This document shows positions 1-7,330 of a DNA stretch of 15,840 nucleotides, piece by piece. Both the position numbers and the translations under genes were made by a program. The notes under the pieces are model-generated. The model had not been told where the DNA came from and ran no database searches. It saw nothing but the letters and a program-made list of their open reading frames with translations. The number at the start of each line of letters is the position of its first letter. The stretch's first letter is position 1. Source of the stretch: Trametopsis cervina (Eukaryota > Basidiomycota > Agaricomycetes > Polyporales > Irpicaceae); the NCBI GenBank assembly GCA_022385755.1, contig MU278405.1:1-15840 (forward strand), given 5' to 3'.

Positions 1-625
1 TGGGAGTTTATCTTCCCAAAATGGATGGTGTGTGCTTATCCAATCTAATCCTCTCACCATGCATGGCTTTGCTGTTACTGCATTATTAAGTTCAGAAAAT
101 ACAAAATACTCGAAAAACATAGACAATACAAGTTTCTAAAGCCTATAAAATAACACTGAGGCATGGAATACAGTTCAAATGAGGGGGGCTCTTCAATATA
201 AGTGTTTTATAAGCCAAACCGAGTCCTATCAAAGTTGGGCGCTTATTTCCCAAAAAGGGCAATTGTGTTTCTACTTTCTGCTCTCCATTGTGCATAGTTT
301 CCTTGATAAAGGTGACCACAGTGTAGCCTAATATTATGGCTACATGCTGGTATATGAATTGCTTGGAAACTTTGGGATGGGAGGCTGTAGAAATCAAGGA
401 AGTTTTGAAGTCTCAAATAAGTGCTCAACTACACAAATTGTTAATGAGTCAATAACTGCTACTAATGCCATCAAAAGCATATAATATAGTAACAAAATAT
501 GATTATAAAAGTATATTCCCATCAAATTCCCACACATTGGGGACAAAAAGCGTCACATCTCGCAGAACCCCAATATGCCAGATGTTACTGGAACAATTCT
601 TTTCTTCGTACCTCAGGAATGGTAA
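1..625 (+). repeat. R1a: dispersed repeat, copy a
   Basis: Aligns by eye with R1b at 3303-3885, with strong similarity from TGGGAGTTTA through the run AGGGGGGCTCTTCAATATA to about base 625. Copy a carries an extra stretch at about 535-584 that R1b lacks. The left end TGGGAG...TCCCA can fold into a short hairpin, and similarity to R1b begins at the very first base of the window. No convincing protein is encoded. Similarity to R1b fades exactly where the probable LTR begins. Confidence 0.85.
536..574. repeat. Short insert in R1a bounded by a 7-bp inverted repeat
   Basis: ATTGGGG (536-542) and CCCCAAT (568-574) are exact inverted repeats. R1b lacks the whole stretch: its sequence passes from AATTCCCA directly to GTGTTATTG. 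It could be a small insertion in copy a or a deletion in copy b. The mirror is 15267-15305. Confidence 0.4.
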
Positions 626-630
626 CTTCA

Positions 631-1151
631 CTCGGCCTGGCCTAATGATAACATCGCCAGCCCTGCAACTCTGCATGGCTTCCGGATCCTTCCAGAATCT
701 CAGACTCTTTCTTTTCTCCAGCTCATCGGACTTTCAGTCTATCAGTCTATAACTCAGGCTCGGCATTAGTAATTATGCCCAAAGTGGCACCATTCCTATT
801 ATTCCCCTTTATCTATTGTCTTTCCTTTATTCTCTTTCTATTGTTGCGTTACACCATTGTTTTATTGTTCTGTCCACCCTGCCCTAAAGTGGTTCATGCG
901 CAGACCCAGTAGTATATATACCCAACCTTCATCATTTCTAGCCCTCATCTCAACCTTTTGGTCTTCACTGGGCTAGGTAAGCCTTTTAGTTACTTATATT
1001 ATATCATTCTATAATAATATGATTTGGTTTTTACTGGGCTAGCTTTGCGTACAGCTTACTGACTGTTTACTCTTGAATAAAGAGTCTATACCTTTTGGTG
1101 TCTTGAGATTAGAGTGATCTCTTCTAGTCACGTGATCCAGTCTCTGTGACA
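631..1151 (+). mobile_element. Probable solo LTR (degenerate 5' end)
   Basis: The stretch has LTR-like architecture: a TATATATA box (913-920), a polyadenylation-like AATAAA (1076-1081), and a right end TCTCTGTGACA typical of fungal LTR termini. CTTCA occurs immediately before (626-630) and immediately after (1152-1156), as expected for a 5-bp target-site duplication. It interrupts R1a where similarity to R1b stops. The left end CTCGGCCTGG lacks the expected TG, so either the first bases are lost or the true start is a few bases away. A near-duplicate TTTGG..ACTGGGCTAG occurs at 957-976 and 1023-1042. CACGTG lies at 1129-1134. The family is unassigned; Gypsy-like is a guess from the terminus. 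Confidence 0.5.
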
Positions 1152-2068
1152 CTTCAGAAGCAGTAATATATCTGGGATCTGGTCTATAGAAGTATATTTA
1201 TATGTTACATAAGAGACTAGGATGATAGCTGTCCTGGTTGTGCCAGAATGAGGTTGTTCTCCTCTTTCCCTCTCAGAATCGGAAAAGCACCCTATCCAGG
1301 CTTTTTCAGTGTGTGGATCATTGTTCTGAGGCCTTGAAAACGTATATATGTATGCATCGAGTATGTAGAAATGTGTGCAGATGTCTCTCTTTGGTATTGG
1401 CCATGCAGAAGCCTTATCAGTAGTTAAAAAGTGCGAAAATGACTGAAAGTATAAGTATTTGCCTTCTACCCATCCATCTATGCTTCTCTAGATATCAGAA
1501 ATGTTCACGAGTACTCAATATACATATACAAATGTTTTCCACATGCAATCTAAACCTTGCTACATATAGATCACCTCAGATTATGAGTGGAAGTACTTAG
1601 ATAAGTATGAAAGCTAATCAGAGTGCAGTAACCCAGTACAGAGTATGTCACTTGATCAGTGCATGATTTGGCCTATACAGGTGTTTCCCTCTATTTCATA
1701 TGTGCCCTGGACTCTATTGAGTAGCTTGAGACTGTAATGAGGGTATTTGTAGGTGGGAAATCTGTTTCAGACCTCTATTTTAGCTGAATTAAAATGCCTG
1801 ATGCTGTATGATCCAAAACAGGTGTATTTGTGTACTTGGGTGAGCAGGCCAGCAAGTGGCAGATTATGATCCCTGAGGCCTGGATATGTTTTAAAATATA
1901 TACAACACACTAATCAACTGTTTCAGCTTCTTTTATTAGTATAGAAGGCCAAACAATGTAAAAACACTTCAATCAAATAATACTGTAGATTACGCAACAG
2001 TTGATGATTATATATACACTAAAATGACTTATAAAGGACTTTGAAGATTGTTTGAATAAAATCCAGGA
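1152..2068. other. AT-rich stretch with no recognised content
   Basis: About 0.9 kb with only short open frames, the longest 61 codons on the + strand at 1238-1423, which shows no motif I recognise. I see no structured RNA and no clear repeat. It may be decayed transposon sequence. The mirror is 13773-14689. Confidence 0.5.
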
Positions 2069-2260
2069 AAATCTAACAAACCATGATGAATTTTGAGACT
2101 TTACAGTCAATTCAAGGACTGTGGGAAAACGTTTTCCTAATGTGGAAAATATTTGCTCGTGTAATCTGATGTCACTACCACAAACAGCTTTGCTGTAGCT
2201 ATATTATTAAGCTCAGAAAGTGCAAAACATTGCAAAAACATCAGATTTTAAGAGTGTCAT
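2069..2260 (+). repeat. Repeat unit C, related to R1 left end
   Basis: Matches unit D about 260 bp downstream: ACAGTCAATT.., TGTGGGAAAA, AATGTGGAAAA, then GCTTTGCTGTAGCT..ATTATTAAGCTCAGAAAGTG. The part from TGTGGGA rightward also resembles the left ends of R1a and R1b, so four copies per arm share one terminal module. It contains the perfect palindrome GGAAAACGTTTTCC (2124-2137). Confidence 0.7.
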
Positions 2261-2307
2261 GATTCTGGAGATGCAAATAAAAATGCACAAATGTCTCTAT
2301 GGACTGC

Positions 2308-2512
2308 ACAAAATCTAATGTGATTTTTCCGGATTTTTTTGGATTTTATTTGGGGCTCCACAGTCAATTTATTGATTGTGGGAAAAACACTTCCAAATGT
2401 GGAAAACGTCCGCTTAGCTAATGTGATGTCGTTGCTACAAACAGTTTTGCTGTAGCTGCATTATTGAGCTCAGAAAGTGCAAAATACTACCAAAACATTG
2501 AAATTGCAAGCC
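2308..2512 (+). repeat. Repeat unit D, related to R1 left end
   Basis: Diverged second copy of unit C in the same orientation. It contains a near-perfect hairpin at 2358-2381 with half-sites CCACAGTCAAT and ATTGATTGTGG, whose right half includes the TGTGGG that opens the R1-like module. GCTGTAGCTGCATTATTGAG and CAGAAAGTGCAAAATAC are shared with the other family members. Confidence 0.7.
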
Positions 2513-2660
2513 ATATTTCCGCATTTGGGCAAGTTTATTTTAGCTCTAGACACTTCAATTTTGAAGCTATGATGTTAACATTGATACTAATTCATTGTAC
2601 TATACCATGGGTACGTTCTGGAGGGGTCAAATGCGGGCGTCTAATTTGGTAAGCAAGCAC

Positions 2661-2774
2661 TACTTATTTGGTAACATATGTTACTTACCAGCTAACAACT
2701 TCTACTTACTCAATAAAAATAAACACTTACTCTATAACAAAGCGCTACTTACTTGATAATACTCCTTACTTACT
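2661..2774 (+). repeat. Six-unit array of TACTTACT at 21-bp spacing
   Basis: Copies or near copies of TACTTACT start at 2661, 2682, 2703, 2724, 2746 and 2767, giving steps of 21, 21, 21, 22 and 21 bp. The 13 or so bases between copies are not conserved, so the period is held by spacing rather than by the full unit. A perfect palindrome GTAACATATGTTAC lies at 2671-2684. The spacing of two helical turns suggests phased protein binding sites, but a decayed minisatellite explains it equally well. Confidence 0.75.
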
Positions 2775-2818
2775 CTGTTAGATACCTCATTTGTATTGAA
2801 TGTCATCTTCACATGTCA

Positions 2819-2843
2819 TAGTAGCGTAGTGGGTTCAAATCCT
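2819..2843 (+). other. tRNA-like A-box and B-box fused together
   Basis: TAGCGTAGTGG fits the Pol III A-box pattern and GGTTCAAATCC fits the B-box. They overlap here instead of lying 30 or more bases apart, so this cannot be a working tRNA gene. It may be a collapsed tRNA-derived SINE head or chance similarity. The 13-mer CTGCTGACTGCAT just downstream (2842-2854) recurs at 4091-4103. Confidence 0.3.
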
Positions 2844-2880
2844 GCTGACTGCATTTCATGACTCATCAAGCTTATCTCTC

Positions 2881-2920
2881 CCACCGCAGAAGCGCTGAGA
2901 TCTCAGTGCTCCAGCAGTGG
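2881..2920. repeat. 40-bp imperfect hairpin
   Basis: CCACCGCAGAAGCGCTGA and TCAGTGCTCCAGCAGTGG are inverted copies with four mismatches around a GATC centre. It lies 38 bp downstream of the tRNA-like motif and is markedly more GC-rich than its surroundings. Mirror at 12921-12960. Confidence 0.7.
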
Positions 2921-3300
2921 GGGGCATAAGCACTGTTACAAGTGGCCGGCAGCCCTCTGCAGCCTTTGTTTGACTTTATTTGGCACTTTTTTGGGCTATT
3001 TTCGCTAAAATCAGCTGTAGAGCCTCTAATAAAATTGGGAAAATCTGGAAAAATCGCCAGAAATTCTGGAATGCTTGGAAACCCCCTCTCACATGGTTAC
3101 CTGACTTTCCCACGGTCATGTGACTGTGTAAATTGCGTTTGTTTTGCTGGAAATTGCACAAAATGCATTCCACATAGCTCAATAAAATGCGGAAAATTGA
3201 ATATATCATATCATACATATTAGCATTTTGCTGAGATGTCGCTCATCCCTCATATGCTATGTATTAAGTGAAGAGCATACATATAATGATGAAGACAGGC
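2921..3300. other. Interval without recognised gene
   Basis: No coding sequence is supported; the open frames on both strands (2942-3223 + and 2976-3218 -) overlap each other and show no motif. The sequence is rich in TGGAAAA/TTTTCC-like words similar to those around units C and D, so it is probably decayed repeat. Mirror at 12541-12920. Confidence 0.4.
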
Positions 3301-3885
3301 TGTGGGAGTTTACCTACCCAAAATGAAAGGTGTGCGCTTATTTAATCTGATCATCCCACTGTGTATGGCTTTGCTGTAGCTTTATTAAGTCAAGAAAACA
3401 CAAAATACTCGAGAAACATAGACAATGCAAGCTTTCAAAACCCATAAAACAGCACTGAGGCATGGAATACATTTCAAATGAGGGGGGCTCTTCAATATAA
3501 GTGTTTTATAAGCCAAACCGAAGCCCATCAAAGTTGGGCGCTTATTTCCCAAAAGGGCAAATGTGTTTCTCACCTTGTGCTCCCAATTCTGCATAATTTT
3601 CTTAATAAAGGTGACCACAGTGTAGCCCAATGTTATGGCTACATGCTGATATATGAATTGCTGGGAAACTTTGGGATGGGGAGGCTGTAAAAATTGAGGA
3701 AGTTTTGTAATGCCAAATAAATGCTCAACTACACAAAATGCTAATGGGCCAATAACTGCTACTAATGCCATCAAAAGCATACACTGTGGTAATAACTAAC
3801 ATATGGTTATAAAAGTGTATTCCCATCAAAATTCCCAAGTGTTATTGAAACGATTCTACTTTGTATCTCAGGAATTGTAATCTGA
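3301..3885 (+). repeat. R1b: dispersed repeat, copy b
   Basis: Direct-orientation relative of R1a about 3.3 kb downstream, starting TGTGGGAGTTTACC and ending in a region resembling R1a up to about 625. It lacks both the 535-584 insert and the LTR. A 131-codon open frame on the minus strand (3385-3780) is partly preserved in R1a. Many of the codon differences between the copies change the amino acid, and R1a carries offsetting one-base shifts, so the frame does not look like a protein under selection. Confidence 0.85.
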
Positions 3886-3970
3886 GTTTGCAAGTCTTTC
3901 TCTGTGTGTAAATATCCCTTGCTTCAAACATATTTTGAGTCACGAAATTTGTAGATCAAACCTTTATGAG

Positions 3971-3996
3971 CTGTGTTGCTCAGCTTAGCAACACAG
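3971..3996. repeat. Perfect 10-bp-stem hairpin
   Basis: CTGTGTTGCT, a six-base loop CAGCTT, then AGCAACACAG. There is no T-run next to it to suggest a terminator. Function unknown. Mirror at 11845-11870. Confidence 0.7.
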
Positions 3997-4082
3997 ATTT
4001 GATAGCATAATTTCAGCAGCAAGGCAGATAGAGAGAAACCATAGTGGTAGTCATCAGGTGATGATCCTCACTTTTTCTTCAA

Positions 4083-5534
4083 TACCTAGTCTGCTGACTG
4101 CATCGGAGTAGTGGCAGAAATGGGTGACATGGCTCAATCAAGCAAACAGTGCAACTGGGAGGATACCAAATTGTGTGGGAATTATCACTACCAAGCTTTT
4201 GAAGTGTCTCGCACATGGCTTGAGGGCTGCTTAATACGCGCTGATCTTTTTGCCCTGCCTAATTCTCATAATTACACTACTTACCTTTATTTAGTGGTAT
4301 TCACTCTATCACAGATACTAGCTCTATGATCAAAGCATTGATTCGCCAGGGAGTATGGAGCAGGAGCGACATCAACACCACTCTGCGACAAAAATATGTG
4401 ATTCAGGGCGTGGACATCATGCATGTTGCACTATAGGATTCAACCTGATTACAACAACTAACTGAACTCATGGTATGCATATTTTCTGTGTTGATATTTA
4501 GTGAGAACAAGTCATTGGACCGTATGTGGAGACTGGGGAGCGATTGACCGCCCATTGCTACCTTGTGTTGCTGGGATGGTGGTGGTCACTGGGCGAAACA
4601 GTTAATACATCGCATTTGCCCTCAGGATAGGTTGACACAGCTCAATGAAAGCTTCAACAATATCATAGTGAACATGAAGCCAACTTTTGGCTCTGAACCA
4701 TACACAAGCCGGCCAGACGCTGCACTGACATTCTCACCGACCATCTCAGAAGATACAGCATTTGTCCATCCCAAAGCCTGCTCAGCATACATTACCTTTG
4801 GAGTAAAACATAGTTCAACACTCCACCCACATAGACCCAATGTGGCTCTATCCGTTGCACTGTTTGACACACTCACGGATGCTTAGGCGCAGGTGAGGTT
4901 TATATAAATCTGCTAGTAGCAGGCTCTAATGTGTACAGATGTAGATCATGGCAAATCATCTCACCACTGATACCGACCTGAGCATGCTCACTGGTTTACA
5001 AGATGGCACATGGTTGACATCAACTGCACAGGGTCAAGGGTCAGTACAATTCAAATTTATGATACAAGATTGCTAAAGAATCCATAGCAACCTGATACAT
5101 ACAATGCCACCATGCCAATTTCTATGTACAAAATGGAGACAAATTAACAGAGTTGCACATCTTGGTACTCTTGAGAACTTATCATAAGTATTACCCTGAG
5201 ATGTGTCAGTTTTGGGGCGAGCCTCTGAAAGTAGCATAGTAGGCCATATCATGATGTTTGGTTGCCATCAGAACATTCCCGCTAAGCTAATACAATTCTT
5301 ACCTTTCTTAATGACATGCCAGGATTTACTTCATGGCAAGGGGCTTTCATCAGCAAGACATACAGCAGCAGCCAAAAAGAATGCATACCTCTCATGGCGC
5401 GTGTTGAACTGACCATCTCTTGCTTGTGTAGATTTTTTGGAAACATCCTCAAGGATGACTTCAAGATGTTTGCCAAACATGCAACTATTGAGTTGGGTGG
5501 CCTTGACTCGGCCAATATGCATATTGTCTGCTAA
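4083..5534 (+). pseudogene. Unrecognised coding-like remnant
   Basis: I do not recognise this stretch. Three + strand segments read like protein: 4111-4329 (72 codons), 4563-4886 (107 codons, with LNESFNNIIVNMKPTFG) and a stop-to-stop frame ending at 5534 that includes FLNDMPGFTSWQGAFISK and RFFGNILKDDFKMFAKHA. Between them the readable frame is broken by stops and shifts, for example YHKYYPEMCQFWGEPL near 5180-5225. No catalytic or binding motif is visible. The last segment overlaps the start of the copia element by about 20 bases. It could be a broken host gene into which copia inserted, a gene from another transposon, or chance open sequence. The 4563-4886 frame also has an 84-codon antisense shadow. 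Confidence 0.35.
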
Positions 5535-5563
5535 GCACTTATCTCTATTTTATTTCGCCCTCC
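5515..5563 (+). mobile_element. Remnant of the copia 5' LTR
   Basis: CTGCTAAGCACTTATCTCTA and the following TTTTATTTCG match the first 45 or so bases of the solo LTR at 8330, with one difference from 5528 on. The first 14 bases fit the LTR start TGTTGGATAATGCC only loosely. The match stops after TTATTTCG, and gag basic-region coding starts 26 bp later, so a deletion has probably removed the rest of the LTR, the primer-binding site and most of gag. Confidence 0.75.
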
Positions 5564-5588
5564 TTTGCTTATTCAGTGGTCTTTGAGG

Positions 5589-5716
5589 CATTCTGTCGAC
5601 TCCTGCCACCGCTTTGGTTCTGCCAAGACTCAGGTGACCAAGGATGCCCTTTAGAAGCAGGAGGTGCGCAGGAACAATACTAGGAAGCGAGGGGGAAAGG
5701 CCAATGCTGCTAGAAG
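5589..5716 (+). pseudogene. Copia gag C-terminal fragment (basic, zinc-knuckle edge)
   Basis: Reads HSVDSCHRFGSAKTQ, then TKDAL, a stop (5652-5654), then KQEVRRNNTRKRGGKANAAR. In copia Gag proteins an H-x4-C half of a CCHC knuckle is followed by a lysine/arginine-rich tail of this kind, which binds RNA in the virus-like particle. The first half of the knuckle (5565-5588) is eroded: one Cys is readable and the second appears replaced by Ser. Capsid sequence upstream is absent. The mirror copy is at 10125-10252 on the minus strand. Confidence 0.7.
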
Positions 5717-5813
5717 GTTACTCCGGCCGCTCCTGCTTTCTTGAATTTACTGGCAAAGTGAGTCCTCGTTCCAATTCCCTTCCTCTTTGCTTCAGAATCA
5801 CTCTGACCTACTC

Positions 5814-6006
5814 TGAACTGCAGATACAGGCACCACTTCTCATATGACACCTCACAAGCACTGGCTTTGTAATTACAAGCCTCTAGCTGTCCCCATTCGC
5901 CTTGCCAACAACACCCTTGTCTAGTCAGCTGGAGTTGAGTCTCTAGTCTTCGCTCTAGAGATTGAGGTGAAGTATCTGTACCATGTGGAGTTTTCTTCAT
6001 GTGTCT
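5814..6006 (+). pseudogene. Copia aspartic protease fragment
   Basis: The active-site motif reads ADTGTTSHMTPHKHW at 5820-5864, matching the W-x-A-D-T-G-A-T-S-H-M pattern of copia proteases; the Trp codon before it is TGA (5814-5816). Downstream in the same frame come VPIRLANNTLV, a stop (5922-5924), then SAGVESLVFALEIEVKYLYH, as in the beta-strand region of these proteases. The frame ends with TGA at 6004. This enzyme normally matures the Gag-Pol polyprotein as a dimer, one Asp per monomer. Asp is kept at 5823-5825 but the protein is interrupted. The antisense frame over this region is a shadow. Confidence 0.85.
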
Positions 6007-6212
6007 GACCTGGGGTCAAATCTCCCTCTGTCCTGTATTTCACTCATCACCATTGCTTGAGTGTCACTATTGCCTTAGACTCGATGGACCTCATCCTGGA
6101 TGGTCAGAAACTCTTCTGTGCACTCATAAATGCCTCCAACACAGCCTATCTGACTGGTACAGTTATTTCTAGCCCAGAGTCCGCCCACTCTGCCTACTCT
6201 TCCACACTACCC

Positions 6213-6374
6213 CTTGATTACTCCCTCTAGCATTGTCATCTTGCACACTTTCACCACTCTGGCCTGAAGAAACTTCTTTCATAAGGTCTGGTGACTGGTT
6301 TGAAGCTAGAGTCGTCTGCTTCAGCAGATCCTATCTGTGAGCCATGCCTTGCAGGCAAGCTCAATGCAGCTCCG
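6213..6374 (+). pseudogene. Copia gag-pre-integrase (HHCC zinc) fragment
   Basis: In one frame: LDYSL, a stop where family members have Trp (TAG, 6228-6230), then HCHLAHFHHSGLKKLLS, a second stop (6282-6284), then GLVTGLKLESSASADPICEP and CLAGK. This is the H..H..C-x2-C zinc module (CEPC at 6336-6347) at the front of copia integrase. It normally helps integrase multimerise and bind LTR ends. All metal ligands seem retained despite the two stops. It follows protease after about 200 bp of weaker reading (YFTHHHCLSVTIALDSMDLI, LDGQKLF, SNTAYLTGTV), the usual protease-integrase junction. Confidence 0.85.
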
Positions 6375-6403
6375 TCCTCCTCATCTGATTCCAAAGCTAC
6401 CAG

Positions 6404-6660
6404 ATCTCTTGAACTTCTTTATGTATGGGTCTTGCCATTCTGGCTATCGCTACTGGTGCTCCTGGATTGATGATTCAACGAGGTACAAGGTGGTTATGCT
6501 TATGAAGCAGAAGAGTGACCTGTTTGCTTACCTCAAGCAGTTCAAGGCATATGCCAAAACATTGCCTGGAGTCAAGCTGGGTGGGCTGCAGCATGATGTT
6601 GCAAAGAACTTCAACCAACTTTGTGCTGAAGAGGTCACCTGCACACTTCATGCTGGGTTG
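6404..6660 (+). pseudogene. Copia integrase core fragment
   Basis: GYRYWCSWIDDSTRYKVVML and KQKSDLFAYLKQFKAYAKTL are the central strands of the copia integrase core. Before GYRYW the frame shifts, and the LEL..H-x-D segment holding the first catalytic Asp reads ELLYVWV, so that Asp is not visible. After LGGLQ the sequence reads HDVAKNFNQLCAEE: five residues corresponding to KGGEY are missing and the second catalytic region is disrupted. Arm identity stops exactly here (6591). The frame ends at 6673-6675. Downstream TTPYNLWLKQTPDVSHV (6728-6778) belongs to the same integrase C-terminal half. Confidence 0.85.
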
Positions 6661-6780
6661 CCTTCAGAAGTCTGATAAAATGCTCTTGCTTCGCTTGCAA
6701 ATGCTGAACCACACTACCCTCGCCTACACGACTCCCTATAACCTCTGGCTCAAACAGACGCCAGATGTCTCTCATGTTCA

Positions 6781-6913
6781 CATCCAGAGGTATCTTTGTA
6801 TCAAGGTTGTAGAATGTTCCGCCCTTGTAGTCAGGAGGGTAGCCCAGGAAGATGTACATCTCAATGTATCATCCCAGCTGTCCTGCTATCCTTCCGCACA
6901 CAGAGGCAAGTAG
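6781..6913 (-). pseudogene. Inverted piece of copia integrase C-terminal region
   Basis: On the minus strand it reads CVRKDSRTAGMIH, a small shift, then IFLGYPPDYKGGTFYNLDTK. In copia integrases a similar block (..IPK..R..K.., CIFLGYPP-x-YKGWKFY-x-L) follows the TPYELW..KPDVSH motif. Here TTPYNLWLKQTPDVSHV ends at 6778 on the + strand, and the normally following VISECAILNK..VPG resumes on the + strand at about 6917. Only this block is reversed in place. Breakpoints are uncertain by some 10 bases. Confidence 0.75.
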
Positions 6914-7330
6914 GCTGTGATCTCTGAATGTGCTATTCTCAATAAACCCTGCGTTCCTGGCGTGAACAGTCGCTCTTCCTTTCCTATCCATCGCTTCTAC
7001 TCTCTCCTCATTGCTCTACTCCACCTTTGCACTCCTGGGATGGACATGATGCACCTTCCGCACTGCCTGTGCCAGAAAGGTGGCCAGACGCTTCTGCTAT
7101 CCCAGTGGTCCCTCTTTATGACGAAGACCAGCTCCCTGACCTATAGGCTTTGCTTCCACCTCCTGCACCTGCTGTTGTCACCTCCTCAACCACAGCTTGC
7201 CTTGCTACCACATGCACCTAGCCAGGTTTTGCTCGTCCCGGGCTAGCTGCTAGACATCCTGTTGCTATCCCAGACATCTCCAGGCGCGACCCTAGCACCA
7301 GAAGCCCTGCTGGAGAGTGGTGGAAGATCT
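6914..7330 (+). pseudogene. Copia integrase-RT linker
   Basis: Starts VISECAILNKPCVPGVNSR, equivalent to the VIISRDVVFDE-x-x-FPG motif that closes copia integrase. Then comes the low-complexity linker: DAPSALPVPE, AIPVVPLYDEDQLPDL, a stop, and PPPAPAVVTS. It ends RDPSTRSPAGEWWKI (GEWW at about 7312-7323), a hallmark just before RT in copia elements of mushrooms. Several stops and frame changes interrupt it. This linker has no enzymatic role. Confidence 0.75.

Larger units (their letters stand above)
1..6591 (+). repeat. Left arm of giant inverted repeat
   Basis: Base i pairs with base 15841-i throughout. All open frames in this arm recur with identical protein sequence on the opposite strand of the right arm, and spot comparisons of whole 60-base lines match base for base. 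The only difference I found is C at 6577 against T in the right arm read on the minus strand, a silent change in a Leu codon. Identity ends after CTGCAG at 6591. The arm reaches base 1, so its outer limit is unknown. Confidence 0.98.

Noticed and set aside
2101..2520. Helitron ends suggested by terminal hairpins
   Set aside because: No CTRR end after the hairpin, no TC start, and no Rep/helicase sequence in view.
2661..2774. CRISPR-like array
   Set aside because: The repeated word is only about 8 bp, spacers are 13 bp, and there are no cas genes; the surroundings look eukaryotic.
2819..2843. Functional tRNA gene
   Set aside because: A-box and B-box overlap, leaving no room for anticodon arm or acceptor stem.
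3385..3780. 131-codon minus-strand frame in R1b, also partly open in R1a, as a small gene
   Set aside because: Many codon differences between the copies change the amino acid, and R1a has offsetting one-base shifts. The pattern fits a repeat that happens to be open, not a selected protein.
5710..6000. 96-codon minus-strand frame (mirror 9841-10131 +)
   Set aside because: It is antisense to the protease fragment, whose DTG motif and family pattern are clear on the other strand.
6667..6727. Second micro-inversion (minus-strand VGEGSVVQHLQA resembling integrase)
   Set aside because: The match is short, and the + strand reading LLRLQMLNHTTLA is about equally plausible.
6917..7246. 109-codon + strand frame as a separate proline-rich gene
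   Set aside because: It lies in the copia linker; the neighbouring frame carries the family motifs PLYDEDQLPDL and GEWW.
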